DNA of 46,740 nt from Porogramme epimiltina. Its lineage: Eukaryota > Basidiomycota > Agaricomycetes > Polyporales > Polyporaceae. A program made the translations under genes and the position numbers. Location of the stretch: positions 1-46,740 of the forward strand of contig FTLJ01000816.1 of the NCBI GenBank assembly GCA_900155495.1, in the 5' to 3' direction. Shown piece after piece: positions 34,101 to 45,030 of this stretch (the first letter of the stretch is position 1; each line of letters starts with the position of its first letter). Below the pieces are notes generated by a model that saw nothing but the letters and a program-made list of their open reading frames with translations, searched no databases and was not told the origin of the DNA.

Positions 34101-34439
34101 AGACCGGCTGCATTCCGAACATGGACAGGAGATGCCTCGTTGACGAGCTCGGCCGAGAGCATCAGCATGTATGCGGGCTAGACATATACGCGGCGATGAG
34201 CACGTTGAGGATAATAGGGACGCCGGATGGATGGGAGGCTCACGTAGTTCTCGTTGGATGCGCGCTCGAGCTTGGCGGTCGCATCCTCACGCGTGTGTGC
34301 GTCTGGAGAGCGGGGGAGGAAGGGTGGTCAGAACGGTTGGATGAGGGGGACGCGCCATCTGGGGCTCGGGGCCGAGGCGGATGAAGAAAATAGACATACC
34401 GGCCGAGAGAGTGTTTGCGAGGAGTTCGGTTGCGTTCAT
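31104..34439 (-). CDS. KAP95: Importin subunit beta-1 (karyopherin beta, Kap95)
   Basis: It carries cargo-importin-alpha complexes through nuclear pores and is released by Ran-GTP. The minus strand reads [14 protein letters not shown], then [38 protein letters not shown] and so on through HEAT repeats. Clear family blocks include [71 protein letters not shown], the acidic loop [39 protein letters not shown] and [20 protein letters not shown]. The C-terminus runs [20 protein letters not shown] and [20 protein letters not shown], and is spliced to a final REMVKRATA. There are at least a dozen exons. The first is 34439-34400 and the last is short, ending at 31104. It is head-to-head with LSM7. 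Confidence 0.92.
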
Positions 34440-34789
34440 GGTCGTTACTGCGATGTGGAGATGTGTTTTTGGAGACGACGACGGCGGTCGTGGGTGGTGG
34501 GGGACGAAAGGAGAAAAAGGACAGAGTGGCGGAGGTGAGCGAGAGAGCACGGTCGATGCGGCCTGGGTCAAGGGAACCGTCTGGGCGTCTCTTTTCTCGA
34601 CCCGACCCGCGTCGTCCAAGTCCCAGATACAACACCGCGCCCACACCACGCTTTTCTTCTTTTGTCTCCACCACGCCCACCACATTCGGGTGTCCATCGC
34701 CGGCCCCTGCAAGCACAGAACGTCTTTCGCCGCCGTAGGTGTCCATTGTCACAGACCACATCTGCCGCAGCACACCCAGCAGCACCAAG
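34440..34789. promoter_or_regulatory. Shared importin-beta / LSM7 divergent promoter region
   Basis: Start codons lie 350 bp apart on opposite strands. No TATA box is obvious. Sharing is inferred from the arrangement. Confidence 0.5.
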
Positions 34790-35402
34790 ATGGCCGACAG
34801 AGTACGTCTCCCCCTCCTCATCCTCCGTCCACGAATGACCGAGAGTGCTGAAGGGTCGTGGCGGCAGCAGAGGAGCGATGAGGGGTGGTGGCTTCGCTCC
34901 CGCGCGCGGTGGTAAATCAGGCCCGTACGTCCTCCCCCACGCCCCCGCTTCACCCCATCGGAATTTGACCGATCGCGTGCAGCCCTCAGCCGACGATGGA
35001 CAAGCCAAAGCGCGAGGCGATCCTCGACCTCGCAAAGTACGTGAACGAGCGCATCCGCGTCAAGTTCACCGGTGGGCGCGAAGGTTTGTTGGCTCTCCTC
35101 GAGCAATGAGCTTTGGTCTAACCAGTGCCTCCTCCAGTGACTGGCGTGCTCAAAGGCTACGACCAGCTCCTCAACCTCGTGCTTGATGAAGTACAGGAAA
35201 ATTTGCACGACGGTGAGTGTCGTTCTCAAGACGTAACAACATGGCCACGCGCTCATTCTTTCCCATCACGCACGCAGTCCCCGAGGGTTCGCCAACGATC
35301 CGGAACCTAGGCCTCGTCGTCCTCCGTGGCCCCACGATCACACTCCTGAGCCCCGTCGACGGCTATGAGGAGATTGCGAACCCCTTCTTGGCCCAGGAGT
35401 GA
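34790..35402 (+). CDS. LSM7: U6 snRNA-associated Sm-like protein LSm7
   Basis: This subunit is shared by the nuclear Lsm2-8 ring (U6 snRNP) and the cytoplasmic Lsm1-7 ring (mRNA decapping). Five exons join in frame: 34790-34801, 34854-34924, 34983-35083, 35138-35212 and 35278-35402, for 127 residues. The first exon encodes only MADR. A Gly/Arg-rich leader (GRGGSRGAMRGGGFAPARGG) precedes the Sm fold. Sm motif 1 is KREAILDLAKYVNERIRVKF with VTGVLKGYDQLLNLVLDE. Sm motif 2 is LGLVVLRGPTITLLSPVDG. The RGG-type leader is longer than in yeast Lsm7 and may add RNA contacts or methylation sites (inference). The start is fixed by the short first exon with a good donor (AGA|GTACGT). Confidence 0.92.
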
Positions 35403-36296
35403 TTGTCGTCCTACCAAGTCGTGACATCATGTGTCCTCCTATCATGCTGTGTGTATTTCTAGTACCTAGTTTGTGTTGTCCGTATCCATCAAACAGTTAT
35501 TTGTGATTTCCTACGCGTGACAATTGCCTTTGTATTTGACATAAGACCCGCGAACGCGTCTTAACATAGGCACATAGACGATGTCATTGACGTTCCAGAA
35601 AATGAACGGAGATGTTAATTGCAATCGCTCAATGGATCTCGTCTCACGCCCCTTCGGAGACAACATGTGATTGGAATATATCTACAGTCGACGTTCAAGC
35701 TGAGGATCGACGATTCAATTGCGATGTACGTTCATTCAGGCTCTAGCCGAAGCTGGACCCATTGAGTGGCCCTTTCAGTGCTAGATCTAGACGCGATTCA
35801 AAAGGCGACCCCGCACTGCACCAAGGCCATTTCGATGATCTGGAGACACTCGGGGTATATATTGCGCCGAGATATATATACATGCCAGGATCATGCAGCG
35901 GGCCAGTCACGAAACATGCGGGAACTTCCAATGCTGAGTGCGACAGGTAGACAGAAAAAGACTGAAGTGAGAGTGTGAACCGGGCCGTATCATGAGGGAG
36001 AATCAACGAGCGAATGCGTGAGGGAATCGAACATGCGGAGCAAGAGGCTAGGAGGGAGAACGCGAATGGTTTAATATTACCAGCAAAAAAAACCAGATCG
36101 GCGAAGGGACGTGTACACGAATGAAAGGCCGAAGGTGGGGAACGAAACCGAATGGTACGTGAGTCACCCCGGAAAAGCGAGTAAGGGCCCGGGAGAGAAC
36201 TGAGAATCCGATCCAGCGAAACCAGAAAACACGAGCCACGTAGCTGGAAGGCGACACAGCTTGGAAGCTGCAGAGCCCGAGGGTCGCATCGGCGCA
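35403..36296. other. Tail-to-tail intergenic region, about 0.9 kb
   Basis: This holds the 3' ends of LSM7 and the phosphatase gene. A short TATATAT-rich patch lies near 35855-35880. A minus-strand open frame across 35743-36300 lacks codon structure or known motifs, so I leave it uncalled. Confidence 0.5.
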
Positions 36297-38717
36297 TCAT
36301 ACATACGCTGAGCTCTCCAGGCCCGCCTTGCTCACTCGCCGCATCGGCTGCAACGTCGCCTCGTTGACGGGGGCGCGCCGGGCATGTCGATACCGCCCCG
36401 TTGCGTCCTTGATCTCCATCTCCTGCCCGCTGTCTCCGATTTGCGCCGCGTCAAACACCACGGGGGGACCCGTTGTGAAGTCAGCGAAGGAGTGCGGGAG
36501 CGAGAACAGCGGCGGCAGACTCTCGCGGATGTGCTGCGGTCGCCGCCCGCCGAGCGCGACCTGGTAGTTTGTGCCGCTGCCACCACCACCAGCTCCACCG
36601 CCGCCTTCCCCATCGCCGTGCGCGCCTTCGCCCTCATGTCCGGCAGACTGCGACATCTTGACGACGCCTACGGACTTGCCGCCAAGCTCCTGCTCCTCGA
36701 ATGTCATGAGCTCAGAGACGAACCCGATGTTGGGTGAGATGCCCTTGCGGCGCTCCAAGACAAAAGAGTACGCGCGCGAGAGCGTCCAGTGGTTGGCGTG
36801 GATGAGGTACGCCATCACTGCCGTGACTGAGCGCGACTTTCCTGCCTTACAGTGGACGTAAGCAGGCGAAGAGTGGAGCCGCGCATCGTCTGTAAGCAGA
36901 GCGAATTAGCATCAGGACATTTCATGAGTCTAATTCCGAGACCTACCAAGGACCTCGCAGACTTCCCGCACGCCGCGCGTGATGTTGTCCTCCTCGACAG
37001 TGTCCCGCATCGGGATACGGATATACCTCTCGAACCGCTCGCGCAGGTGGAGCCCTTGATCATCGTCGCACTCGATCGCCAAGTTGAGAATCCGCTTGAC
37101 ACCCAATGATAGGAGCTCCTCCACATGCTCTTCTGAGGTGAGTTCGGGACCCAGAAACAGGAAGTTCGGTAGGATGGTGGATACCGTGAACACCGGAAAC
37201 GGCTCTTCCGTTGTGGGCGGCTGAGAAGATTCTGGACGTGCGGTTGATGGGGAACGGGATATAGGGGTCGTGGGTGAGCGCAGCATGCGGGGTGTACTGG
37301 GGTGGGCAAATGAAGGTGATGGTGGTGGTAACCAATCCGGATGTGTGGGAGAGGAGGCGGAGAGAAGGCGCGCGGATCCTGGGGGCGAAGGCGCGGGGAG
37401 GTCGAGACGGAGATGAGATGGAGAGCGCGAGCGCGAACGAAGGCCCGAAGGAGGTGCCTCGAGGGTAGCAGACTTCACGGGCATTTGTAGTCGTGGTAAG
37501 TTCGCGTTGAGGCGTTCGGTGGATGTTGTGTCGAGCTTGCGCAACGCGGGGACGCTAGGACGCCTTGGTGGAGGGGGGCGGGTAAAGCCCAGTTGGGACG
37601 GTGCGGGTGAGGGTGCTGTGTGGTCTGAAGGATCACGCCATGACGCTACGGCGGGCATCATGGCTTTTGGAGAGACGGCGGACCGTTCGAGCTCGGGCAG
37701 GTCGCGGGGGCGAGTCGCGACAGATATGTCGAGATGGAACAGCCCACCGAGCTTTCCATTCGCCTTCTGTGCTTTGCTCGAGGGCTTATCCGGACGAACA
37801 GTGATATCGCTCAATATCCGTTGTTTGAGATAGTGATGCCGTTGTGCGGCGGAGAAGCCGCCGCTGAGGAAGTCGATGGTGCCGTGTTCGAGGAGGGGCT
37901 GCACGAGGGTGGGGAGTATCCAGGCGGTGGCTTGGGGGTTTGTCCTGTCCCGGTCGTCCATGTGCTCGTCGTATACGATCACGTCGCCATCCCATTCGCC
38001 ACCGTTCATAATCTCGTCCCACTCTCGCTTACCATCGTCGGTGGTGATCCATTGACGGAGAGCAGAGACGTCGTGCAGCCCACCATTAGGTTTCTTGGAG
38101 CGTTTGAGGATGAGGGAGGGGATGGTGTGGATGTTAACGCTATGCTCTAAATGGTTTGCGAGGAATGCAGGAGTGGGGCGAGTGTCTATGAGGACAGGAC
38201 GCGTTGGGGCGGAGAGACGGGCAACAAGGACCGCAGGGTCAATGCCTCCTGCAATGGAGGAGGTGGATGACGAAGACCGCCAGTCGTCCGGGTCGTTGTA
38301 GAGGGCAGAGGTGGGAGTATAGTAGACACTAGCGGGACTTGCGCTGGAAGTAGGGCTGGGAGAGCGGGGTTCTCTGTCGTCGGACCATGTAGCACTGTAT
38401 GGAGATGCGGCTTGGGCACGAAGACTAGAATTAGAGGAACGGATGGGGCGAAGCTTGAGGTTCTTCTGGACGCTGCGGCGGAGTTTGTCGAGAAGAGCGA
38501 GGTCCTTGGAAATGTCGTCGGAAGTAATGTCCGTGTCGGAGGGAAAGTCGGGGGAGTCTGAGGATGTGGGGGAGGGAGAGGAGAGGGAGAGAAGGTCTTC
38601 GTCTGCGACCTGGTCGACGGGGGTCTCGGTCTCGATGATGGTATTAGCCTGTGCAGGGTGCTTTACGGCGTGAGTCTGGAGACGGAGATTTGGGGGGCGG
38701 CCCTTTGAGGGAGGCAT
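36297..38717 (-). CDS. Dual-specificity protein phosphatase with N-terminal rhodanese-like domain (MAPK phosphatase type)
   Basis: It dephosphorylates Ser/Thr/Tyr, probably on a MAP kinase, by family analogy. Two exons, 38717-36947 and 36889-36297, give 787 residues. The N-terminus is disordered. A rhodanese-like domain spans roughly residues 185-320 (PAVLVARLSAPTRPVLIDTR, FLANHLEHSVNIHTIPSLIL, GDVIVYDEH, GTIDFLSGGFSA). A long Ser/Pro-rich linker follows. The catalytic domain begins FPVFTVSTILPNFLFLGPEL and has RFERYIRIPMRDTVEEDN with the general acid. The signature VHCKAGKSRSVT carries the nucleophilic Cys and P-loop Arg. The tail is Gly-rich and then basic. The rhodanese loop has no Cys, as in MKP docking domains, so it is likely non-catalytic. 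The intron, 57 nt, splits VCEVL from DDARLHSSPAYVHC. Confidence 0.85.
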
Positions 38718-39077
38718 GGGTGGGGACCGTGCGGGACGGCGAGTGCGGTGAGGGGGGCGTCGAGGGCGGAGCGAGGGCGGGCGGGGGAGATACAAGCGAA
38801 AGAGGAGAGAGCGCTGCAGGCGGGGGCGGGACGGCGGACGCTGATGCGACCAATCGAGGCGACGAACCGAGCCGAGCGACTTGTCTGGCGGGGGCTTATT
38901 ATTGCGTGTGCCAAATACCTCGGATAACCCCCAGACAAGCCTAAATGCTAAAATTAAAGAATGCGTGCGCGCAAAAGGCGTCGAGTGTTGTGAGGAGACG
39001 CCCACACACCCTGACCGCGTTCTTGTCTCGTCTCTGCAGAAAAAAACGCGATCCCGCCGTCGTCTGCCCCGCCCACC
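38718..39077. promoter_or_regulatory. Shared phosphatase / DEF1 divergent promoter region
   Basis: These 360 bp lie between opposite start codons. The DEF1 side is CT-rich just before its ATG. A shared promoter is inferred. Confidence 0.5.
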
Positions 39078-41148
39078 ATGTACCACTCCTCAAACTTCCG
39101 CAAGGCCCAGCCTCAGGCGGACTCCCCCACAGATAAATTCCGCGCCCAAGCAAAGCAGCTCCAGGAGGCATTTCCGAAATGGTCATACGACGGTGCGTCA
39201 CTCCCTCTCCCATCGTCCGCAGCACGCCAAACCCCATCCCAGATATCCAGTCCTTACTGGTTGAGACCAACGGAGACGCAGAACTCGCAACCAACAGGAT
39301 CCTCGAGGGTGCGTGTCCCGTTCTTTCTCTACCACCATCTACCAACTCCGCACAGGCCACGCGGAGCAATGGGGCTCGGTCACCCGCAAGAAGGACAAAA
39401 AGTCCTCCTCTACGACTCCCCACACCAAGGATGCCTCTGCTGGCAGAGAACGCGGCGACTTCCGCGGCGGCAGAGGTGGTCGGGCTGCTAGGGGTGGGCC
39501 TCGCGGCGGAGCTGCACGCGGCGCTTCCGTTCGAGGGGGTCACCACGAGGTAAACGGTCATCGTGCCAAACCTTCCCTCTCCGCCCAGACCCCCAAGGAT
39601 GCTTCCGCTTCCGATGCGGCTCCCTCTACTCCTGTCAACGGCGACGCCCCAGATGCCGATGGCGACGCAACCGCTTGGGCTTCCAGCACTCCTGCCACCT
39701 GGGGGGACACCGCAGCATTGAACGGGTCGACCCCGCACACTACTACGGCCGCCCCCAGCGCGCCTGCCGCTCCCCCGCCCGCGCAAACACCTACCCCAGC
39801 TCCGGCCAAGGTCATCAGCACCCCGGCGACCTCCAAGCTCTCCTGGGCCCAGATCGCGCGGTGTGTTCTCCGTCGTTTTAAAGTTCTTGATCACGTCCTA
39901 ACTTCCCTGAAGTAAACCACAAGAGAAGCCAGCGCCTCCCCCCGCGCCCGCTCCTCTGCCCGCACCCGTGTCTGTCCCTACTCCTCCCCCCGCACCCGCA
40001 CAGCAGTCTGAGCCCACGCCTCCCCCGGAGGTTGTGGAGCCTCCGACAACTTCCACCGGCTGGGAAGAACCCACTACCGTCCAAGCTCCGACATGGGACG
40101 ATGACGCCCGCCCGCCGCAACAGGTAGAGACGGCCCCGATCCCCGAAGATGAGCCTGCCCCCCCTCAGCCTGAGCCCACGCCTGCGGAGGAACCCCCCGT
40201 GGAGGTTGCTCCCCCCGCCGTCCCCCCTGGTGTCGTCCAGCAAGTAGTACCCGAGTCGCCTGCCGCCCTTCCTCCCAAACCCCTCACCCCTTCCGCGTCC
40301 TCCAGGCCAACGCCTGTTTCTCACCGCATCCCGAAGTTCAAGACGTCCGATCAACCCGTCGTTCTCCCGGCAAGCTTTGGTTCTGGCCTTGAGAAGGTCG
40401 GCATGCAGTTTGGAAGCTTGGGCCTCGGTGGCGATGACTTCGATGCGCCTCCGTACGTTCTCTCTGTTTATGTTGCCTTGTTCATCGTACTCATGCGTCT
40501 GATAGACATGAACCCGCTCCTGTCGAGCAGAAGCCTGTCCAGGCCGCTGCTCCTGAGCCGGTACCCGCACCTGCCCCCATCGTGCAGCCCCAGGAGCCTG
40601 TCGCTCCTATTGCTTCGGCACCGTCGCTAACTCCCCTTACCTCCGCACCCCTCTTCCAATCTTCCATCTCCCAGCCCGCACCACAACAGCCGGCTCAGCC
40701 TGCTCCTCAACCCCCTCACATCCCCACTCCCTCTCAAGCATCGCAATCAAGCATTCCTTCATCCCTTTCTACCCCTTCTCTTACCACCCAGACGACTCTC
40801 CCCCCGTCGTCCACCACCTCGGCGATCTCGCCATACTCTCAGCAGTCTCAGGTGTCACTGACGAGCCACCAAATACAGCAGCCTCAGAGCCAAGCACACC
40901 ACTCGCCTTATGGCCAACATGGCCTCCCGACGCACCTCGAGCAAATCCAGTCCCAGCAGCAACAGCACGCCACCCCAGTCTCTCAGCAGCAGCCTCAACC
41001 TACTCAGGCTCAGCAGGCTCTCGGTGGACCGTCGTCGTACTTCCGACAGCCCGAGGCGCCGTACTTCCACACGCCCACGCCTCCCGCAGCTCAGGCGCAG
41101 GAGAGCCCGTACGGCGCGTTCGGGCAGCAGCTCGCGGCCCAGCAGCAC

Positions 41149-41183
<35 letters not shown>

Positions 41184-42291
41184 GGGCTCTCATCTTGGTG
41201 GCTTCAACGAGTACGGCGCGTACGGGGAGAGCCAGCGCGGGTTCTACGACAGCTACAGCCCGGCTCCCGGCGCGTTCGGCGGCCGCGGCGTCGGTGCGCT
41301 CGCACACGACGACCTGAAGGGCCTCACGGGTGCGCAAGGCTCCCCTGCGGGTGCGCAAGGCCAGCAAGGCGCACAGGGTCAGCAGCAAGGCCAACCCGCG
41401 GCGGCGCAGCAGCAAAGCACGGCGACAGGACAGCAGCAAGGGGGGCAGCAACAGGGCCCTCAGCAAGGGTACCCGCCTCCGCTCCCGTACTACTACTCGC
41501 CGTACCCGCAGAACCAGTACTACGGCGCGCCGTACAACTCGGGGTACACAGTGCCGCAGCCGTTTGTCAAGTACCCGACGGCGGTGTTCCAGGGCCCGCC
41601 GGGGCCCGCCAGCGCGGGGCCGAGCCCAGCGGGGAAGCAAGGCCCGAGCGGTGGCGTGGGCGTGGGTGTTGGGCTGCCTCAGGCGCAGAGCCCATACGGC
41701 CAGAGCATGTACGGCGGCCAGCCCCACTCGAACGCATACGAGGACCCGCTCGTTGGTGGCGGAGCAGGCGCGTACGGGCAACATCAGGCGTTGCACGGGC
41801 AGGGTGTTGGCGCGGGCGCAGCAGAGACGTATGGGAAACACGGCGGCCACGGACACCAGCACCAGCAGCACGGGCACCAACACGGGAGCTTGTACGGATC
41901 TGGCGCGGCCGGTCAGGCCACGATGCAGGGCTTCATGGGACGCCTACCTGACACGCAACCACGGGCCGCTCAAGGCTCGCCCGAAAACGCTTACAAACCG
42001 TATGTGAAGGACGTCGGTGCGGGCGTTGGTGTCGGTGTCGGACAGGGCGGGATGGGGGTCGGGCAGGGGCAGGGACCGCAGGGCGCGCGGGTGCAGCAGC
42101 CGGCGCAGGGTGCTTTCTACGGCGCTGGGCAGCGGTTTGGAGCAAGCCAGGCGGGTGGACCCCAGGGAGCTCAGGGCGCGCAACCCACTGGTCAGGGCCC
42201 GCAGGGTCACCTCGGGTACGGACCGCAAGGCGGGTCGGATGGAAGTGCCTTCTACTCGTACCAGCCGAGACAGCAGCAGTACTGGCAGTGA
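39078..42291 (+). CDS. DEF1: RNA polymerase II degradation factor 1 (CUE domain, Gln/Pro-rich)
   Basis: In yeast, Def1 promotes ubiquitylation and degradation of stalled RNA polymerase II through its CUE domain (family knowledge). Five exons join in frame: 39078-39192, 39243-39308, 39356-39860, 39913-40452 and 40506-42291, for 1,003 residues. The CUE domain is split by introns: FRAQAKQLQEAFPKWSYD, then DIQSLLVETNGDAELATNRI, then EGHAEQWGSVTRKKDKKS. After an RGG-rich stretch come Pro/Ala-rich, then Gln-rich and Gly/Tyr-rich segments. A poly-Gln run is encoded by CAG/CAA near 41145-41185. The tail resembles prion-like domains. The order CUE, GHAxQW linker, Q-rich tail is characteristic of fungal Def1. 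The exact borders of the last exon are clear from the frame. Confidence 0.82.
41145..41185 (+). repeat. CAG/CAA poly-glutamine repeat in DEF1
   Basis: A near-continuous CAG/CAA run encodes about 14 glutamines, interrupted only by a His. It lies in the Q-rich region of DEF1 and may vary in length between strains. Confidence 0.85.
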
Positions 42292-43378
42292 GCGGGTAGA
42301 GAGAAGTGCTCTCTTCCAGCGCGCTTGCGTTTACTTGGACTCGGACCTGTTTGAGATCGTCATGAACGATGTGCTCAACCTCCCGGTTCGCCTCGCTTCG
42401 TCTCGTCTGCTCGTCGTCCGCGTCTCGACCTATATTAGTCTCATTTGTTATCGCTACTTCCTTTGCTCGTGCCATTAGTCCCCCCCATCCCCTCTTCCAT
42501 TTTGTCCGTCTGTTCTGTGTCGATCTACGCCTACTCTCCACTCTCGTCTCCGTCTCGCTTCGTATCGTTCCCAGTCCCGTCTCTCGTCTCATGTCATCGC
42601 TTGTCGAATCATACGCTGCCACCCACACTCTGTTCTTTTTTGCGCTGGTGCCGGTACTACTGTCTGTACGATCACGATCTACCATCTAGTTGTGCTCCAA
42701 TGAGGAAGGTGGGGCAGAGAACCACATACGATGGAAAACCCCCGCAAAGTGGTGTGCATGAGTTGATCGGCATCCGATAAACCACATGGTAAAAGCTGCG
42801 CCGAGTGTTTACGTCCGCTTCTTGGTCTCCCCGGTTCACACTGCCTGTATGTCACCATCCCCTGCGGTATGATTTGAAGTCTCATACTATGATCTGCTCT
42901 CCATTCCCTGTCTCAACGACGTGCATGACTTGTACCTAAACTGGCTTCATTGTACCCCGATATCATTAGCCTCGGTGATGACACAGTGGGCGACTGAATG
43001 GAGGGCTTGAACCCACCATTGGTATGTATCACAACCATTTTTACCGTGTTGTGAACACCCATGGATCACGTTCAGCTCATAGAACTTCCCTCCTTCGTGA
43101 GATCATACTCCGGCTCCGCTATTTCAATGAATGACGGCTTAAAAACACGCAGCTGAGTCCCTCAGATAGTCGCTTGTGCTCTTGCCCAGTGCTTGCAACA
43201 CGCACGAGTTTGGAACTACGATACGAGGTTACAATACATCTCCGAAGCTCGGGCTGTCATCGTTCCCTTTTTATTCAAGTCTAATTAGGGACACTCCGCG
43301 AGATCCAGATATCTTCGCCGTCAACGAGCGGAAAAAGAGTACAGTACACTGATAAGATGCGATTGTACAAGAGAGAAG
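42292..43378. other. Tail-to-tail intergenic region, about 1.1 kb
   Basis: Pyrimidine-rich DEF1 3' UTR sequence fills 42300-42700, then unstructured AT-mixed sequence. I looked for a tRNA or small RNA and found no cloverleaf. No coding block is seen. Confidence 0.5.
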
Positions 43379-45030
43379 TTACTTCCTCGAGAAAAAGGAG
43401 GTGATCTTTGTGGACGATTCGGTGCGCTTGCGAGAGGATCGCTGCTTCTTTGGTGTCTGCTATGGGAGTGGGTTAATATATTACGGAATGGGGGGAGGGG
43501 GTGAACTACGTACTTTCTAAGAAAGGCAGGAGGTTAGTAGAGGGCATGTTAAGGGAGATGAGAAGAGGAGGACTGCACCTTTACTATGCGGCGCTGTGGC
43601 GAAGCGTGTGCACTGCTGCGGGCTGGCCGGGATGGAGAGGACTGTCACAGTGGGGATCTGGCTGTGAGCACCGTGCGCTGCAGTGGCGAAAGGGAAGGGG
43701 GCGGACCTGGCCGATGAACTCGATATCCGAGTCGTCTTCCCATTCATCCGTGGCTGCCTTCTTCGTGGGCGGAGCGGTCTCACAGGGCGGTCCCGCGTGA
43801 GTCGCGTCGGGTAGGGGTGTGTCAGGCTCCATACTGGAGCTGCGGGGACGCTTCTGGCTTGGGGAGTGAGCGGCGGCCACGGCGGCCTGGCGGGCGAAGA
43901 GGGCGTTGATGCCGTCCTTGCGCGCGGCGACAGGCTCGATGAACGCGGGGGATTGTGCGCCGACCTTGCCGACCTCCTTGAGGACCTGATAGCTGTCTAT
44001 ATGCTCGGCGAGCGCTATGTGAGATAGGAGGGGAGAGGGCGCACCAAGTGAGCGCGAGCGCGGACTCCGGTGGGGGTCCGCAGAGGGAGCTGAGCTTCGG
44101 CGACCAGGTGCCGGCGGTGGTGTCAAGCCAGAGAGCGAGCTGGGCGGCATCGGCGAGGATGACGGGCTGACGGTCGTGGAGCCACTCCATGTGTTTGCTC
44201 GCCTGTCGCGTGACGATCGTGAACGTCCATAATGGCTCCGTGCTGCCTGTGGCATGGGGAGTCGTGAGCGCGCTAAGAGAAAGGGGACAGGACTCTCACC
44301 TTGGAGAAGGACAGAATCCCAGAGGCCAGCGAGGAGCATGAGCTTGCCGTCGGTGCGTTTCGTAAAGTGGGGAAGGCGATCGTTATCCTTTTGCTGCCAC
44401 TCATAGTACCTGTGTGCGCGTGAGCACGGTCTTGTGGAGAGGGAAGGAGGGGGCAGACCCCTGGCAGACGACGGCGCAACGCTTCGTGGCCTTGATACTC
44501 GCCCAGACGCCGTGCTCGCCTTCGATGAGGGCCTCGGCGCGGGCGTTGATCGTCTTCATGTGCGGGTCTTCGTGCTTCGCAAAGTGCGGGACGAGCCCCC
44601 ACCGCATCGTCTGCAGGATCGCGTCCGTCTTCGGAATATTTTCTTCAGAGGATCTGGTGTCACGAGGGCTGGTGTGCGAAGGCTCCAGCGCAGGCGTATC
44701 CTCGGGTGGCTCGGGGGCGGAGATGGGGCGGTTGGAAGGGCCCTCGCCGCGGTCGTCGCGCCGCCGAATGACAGGTGCCTGGGTGCGGGGCGCGACGTTG
44801 AACCTGCCCGATATCCTGTGAGCGGCCAGTTCGGACTCTAAGAGCACTCGAGAATGCAGACCTGGGCACGAATTGGTCCCGCCCTACCCATTCGCCGATT
44901 TGGACGTTGTACCCGTGCATGGCTGCAATGTCGTCTTGCTGCCGTTCAGACATCCCCGGTTAGCCCTTCGCTCACACACCAGATAAGGCGGGTTGCTCAC
45001 CGACGCCCCCAGCGCAAATCTCCCGCACAT
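43379..45030 (-). CDS. HMCES: SRAP-domain protein (HMCES/YedK family), abasic-site DNA-protein crosslinker
   Basis: It shields abasic sites in single-stranded DNA by a thiazolidine crosslink to its second residue (family knowledge). The start at 45030 reads MCGRFALGAS, giving the essential Cys2 after Met removal. Exons include 45030-45001, 44938-44862, 44803-44459, one starting at 44409 and a last one at 43456-43379. Conserved blocks follow: VPRFNVAPRTQAPVIRRR with the active-site Asn, MRWGLVPHF, TINARAEAL with the catalytic Glu, CQGYYEW, and LHDRQPVIL with the active-site His. The C-terminal extension contains an acidic DSDIEFIG, which looks like a SUMO-interacting motif. It ends TKITSFFSRK, close to a PCNA-interacting box. 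There is a large Ser/Glu/Pro-rich insert between the Asn and WGL blocks. Confidence 0.88.

Noticed and set aside
34240..35256. A 338-residue minus-strand open frame over the importin-beta/LSM7 junction
   Set aside because: It runs across the start exons and promoter of two well-supported genes and is Arg/Pro-rich composition noise.
35743..36300. A minus-strand open frame downstream of the phosphatase stop
   Set aside because: It begins one base after the phosphatase stop and shows Ser/Phe-rich sequence with no domain. It is probably 3' UTR.
38941..39894. A 317-residue minus-strand open frame opposite DEF1
   Set aside because: It is the antisense of DEF1 exons with the CUE domain, with Gly/Arg-rich composition and no recognisable domain.
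40855..41883. A 342-residue minus-strand open frame with leucine runs opposite DEF1
   Set aside because: The leucine runs are the antisense of CAG glutamine codons, so this is a shadow of the Q-rich region and not a membrane protein.
42900..43060. Possible tRNA-like segment with GGCTTGAACCCACC
   Set aside because: I could not form a cloverleaf, and there is no B-box with matching acceptor stems.
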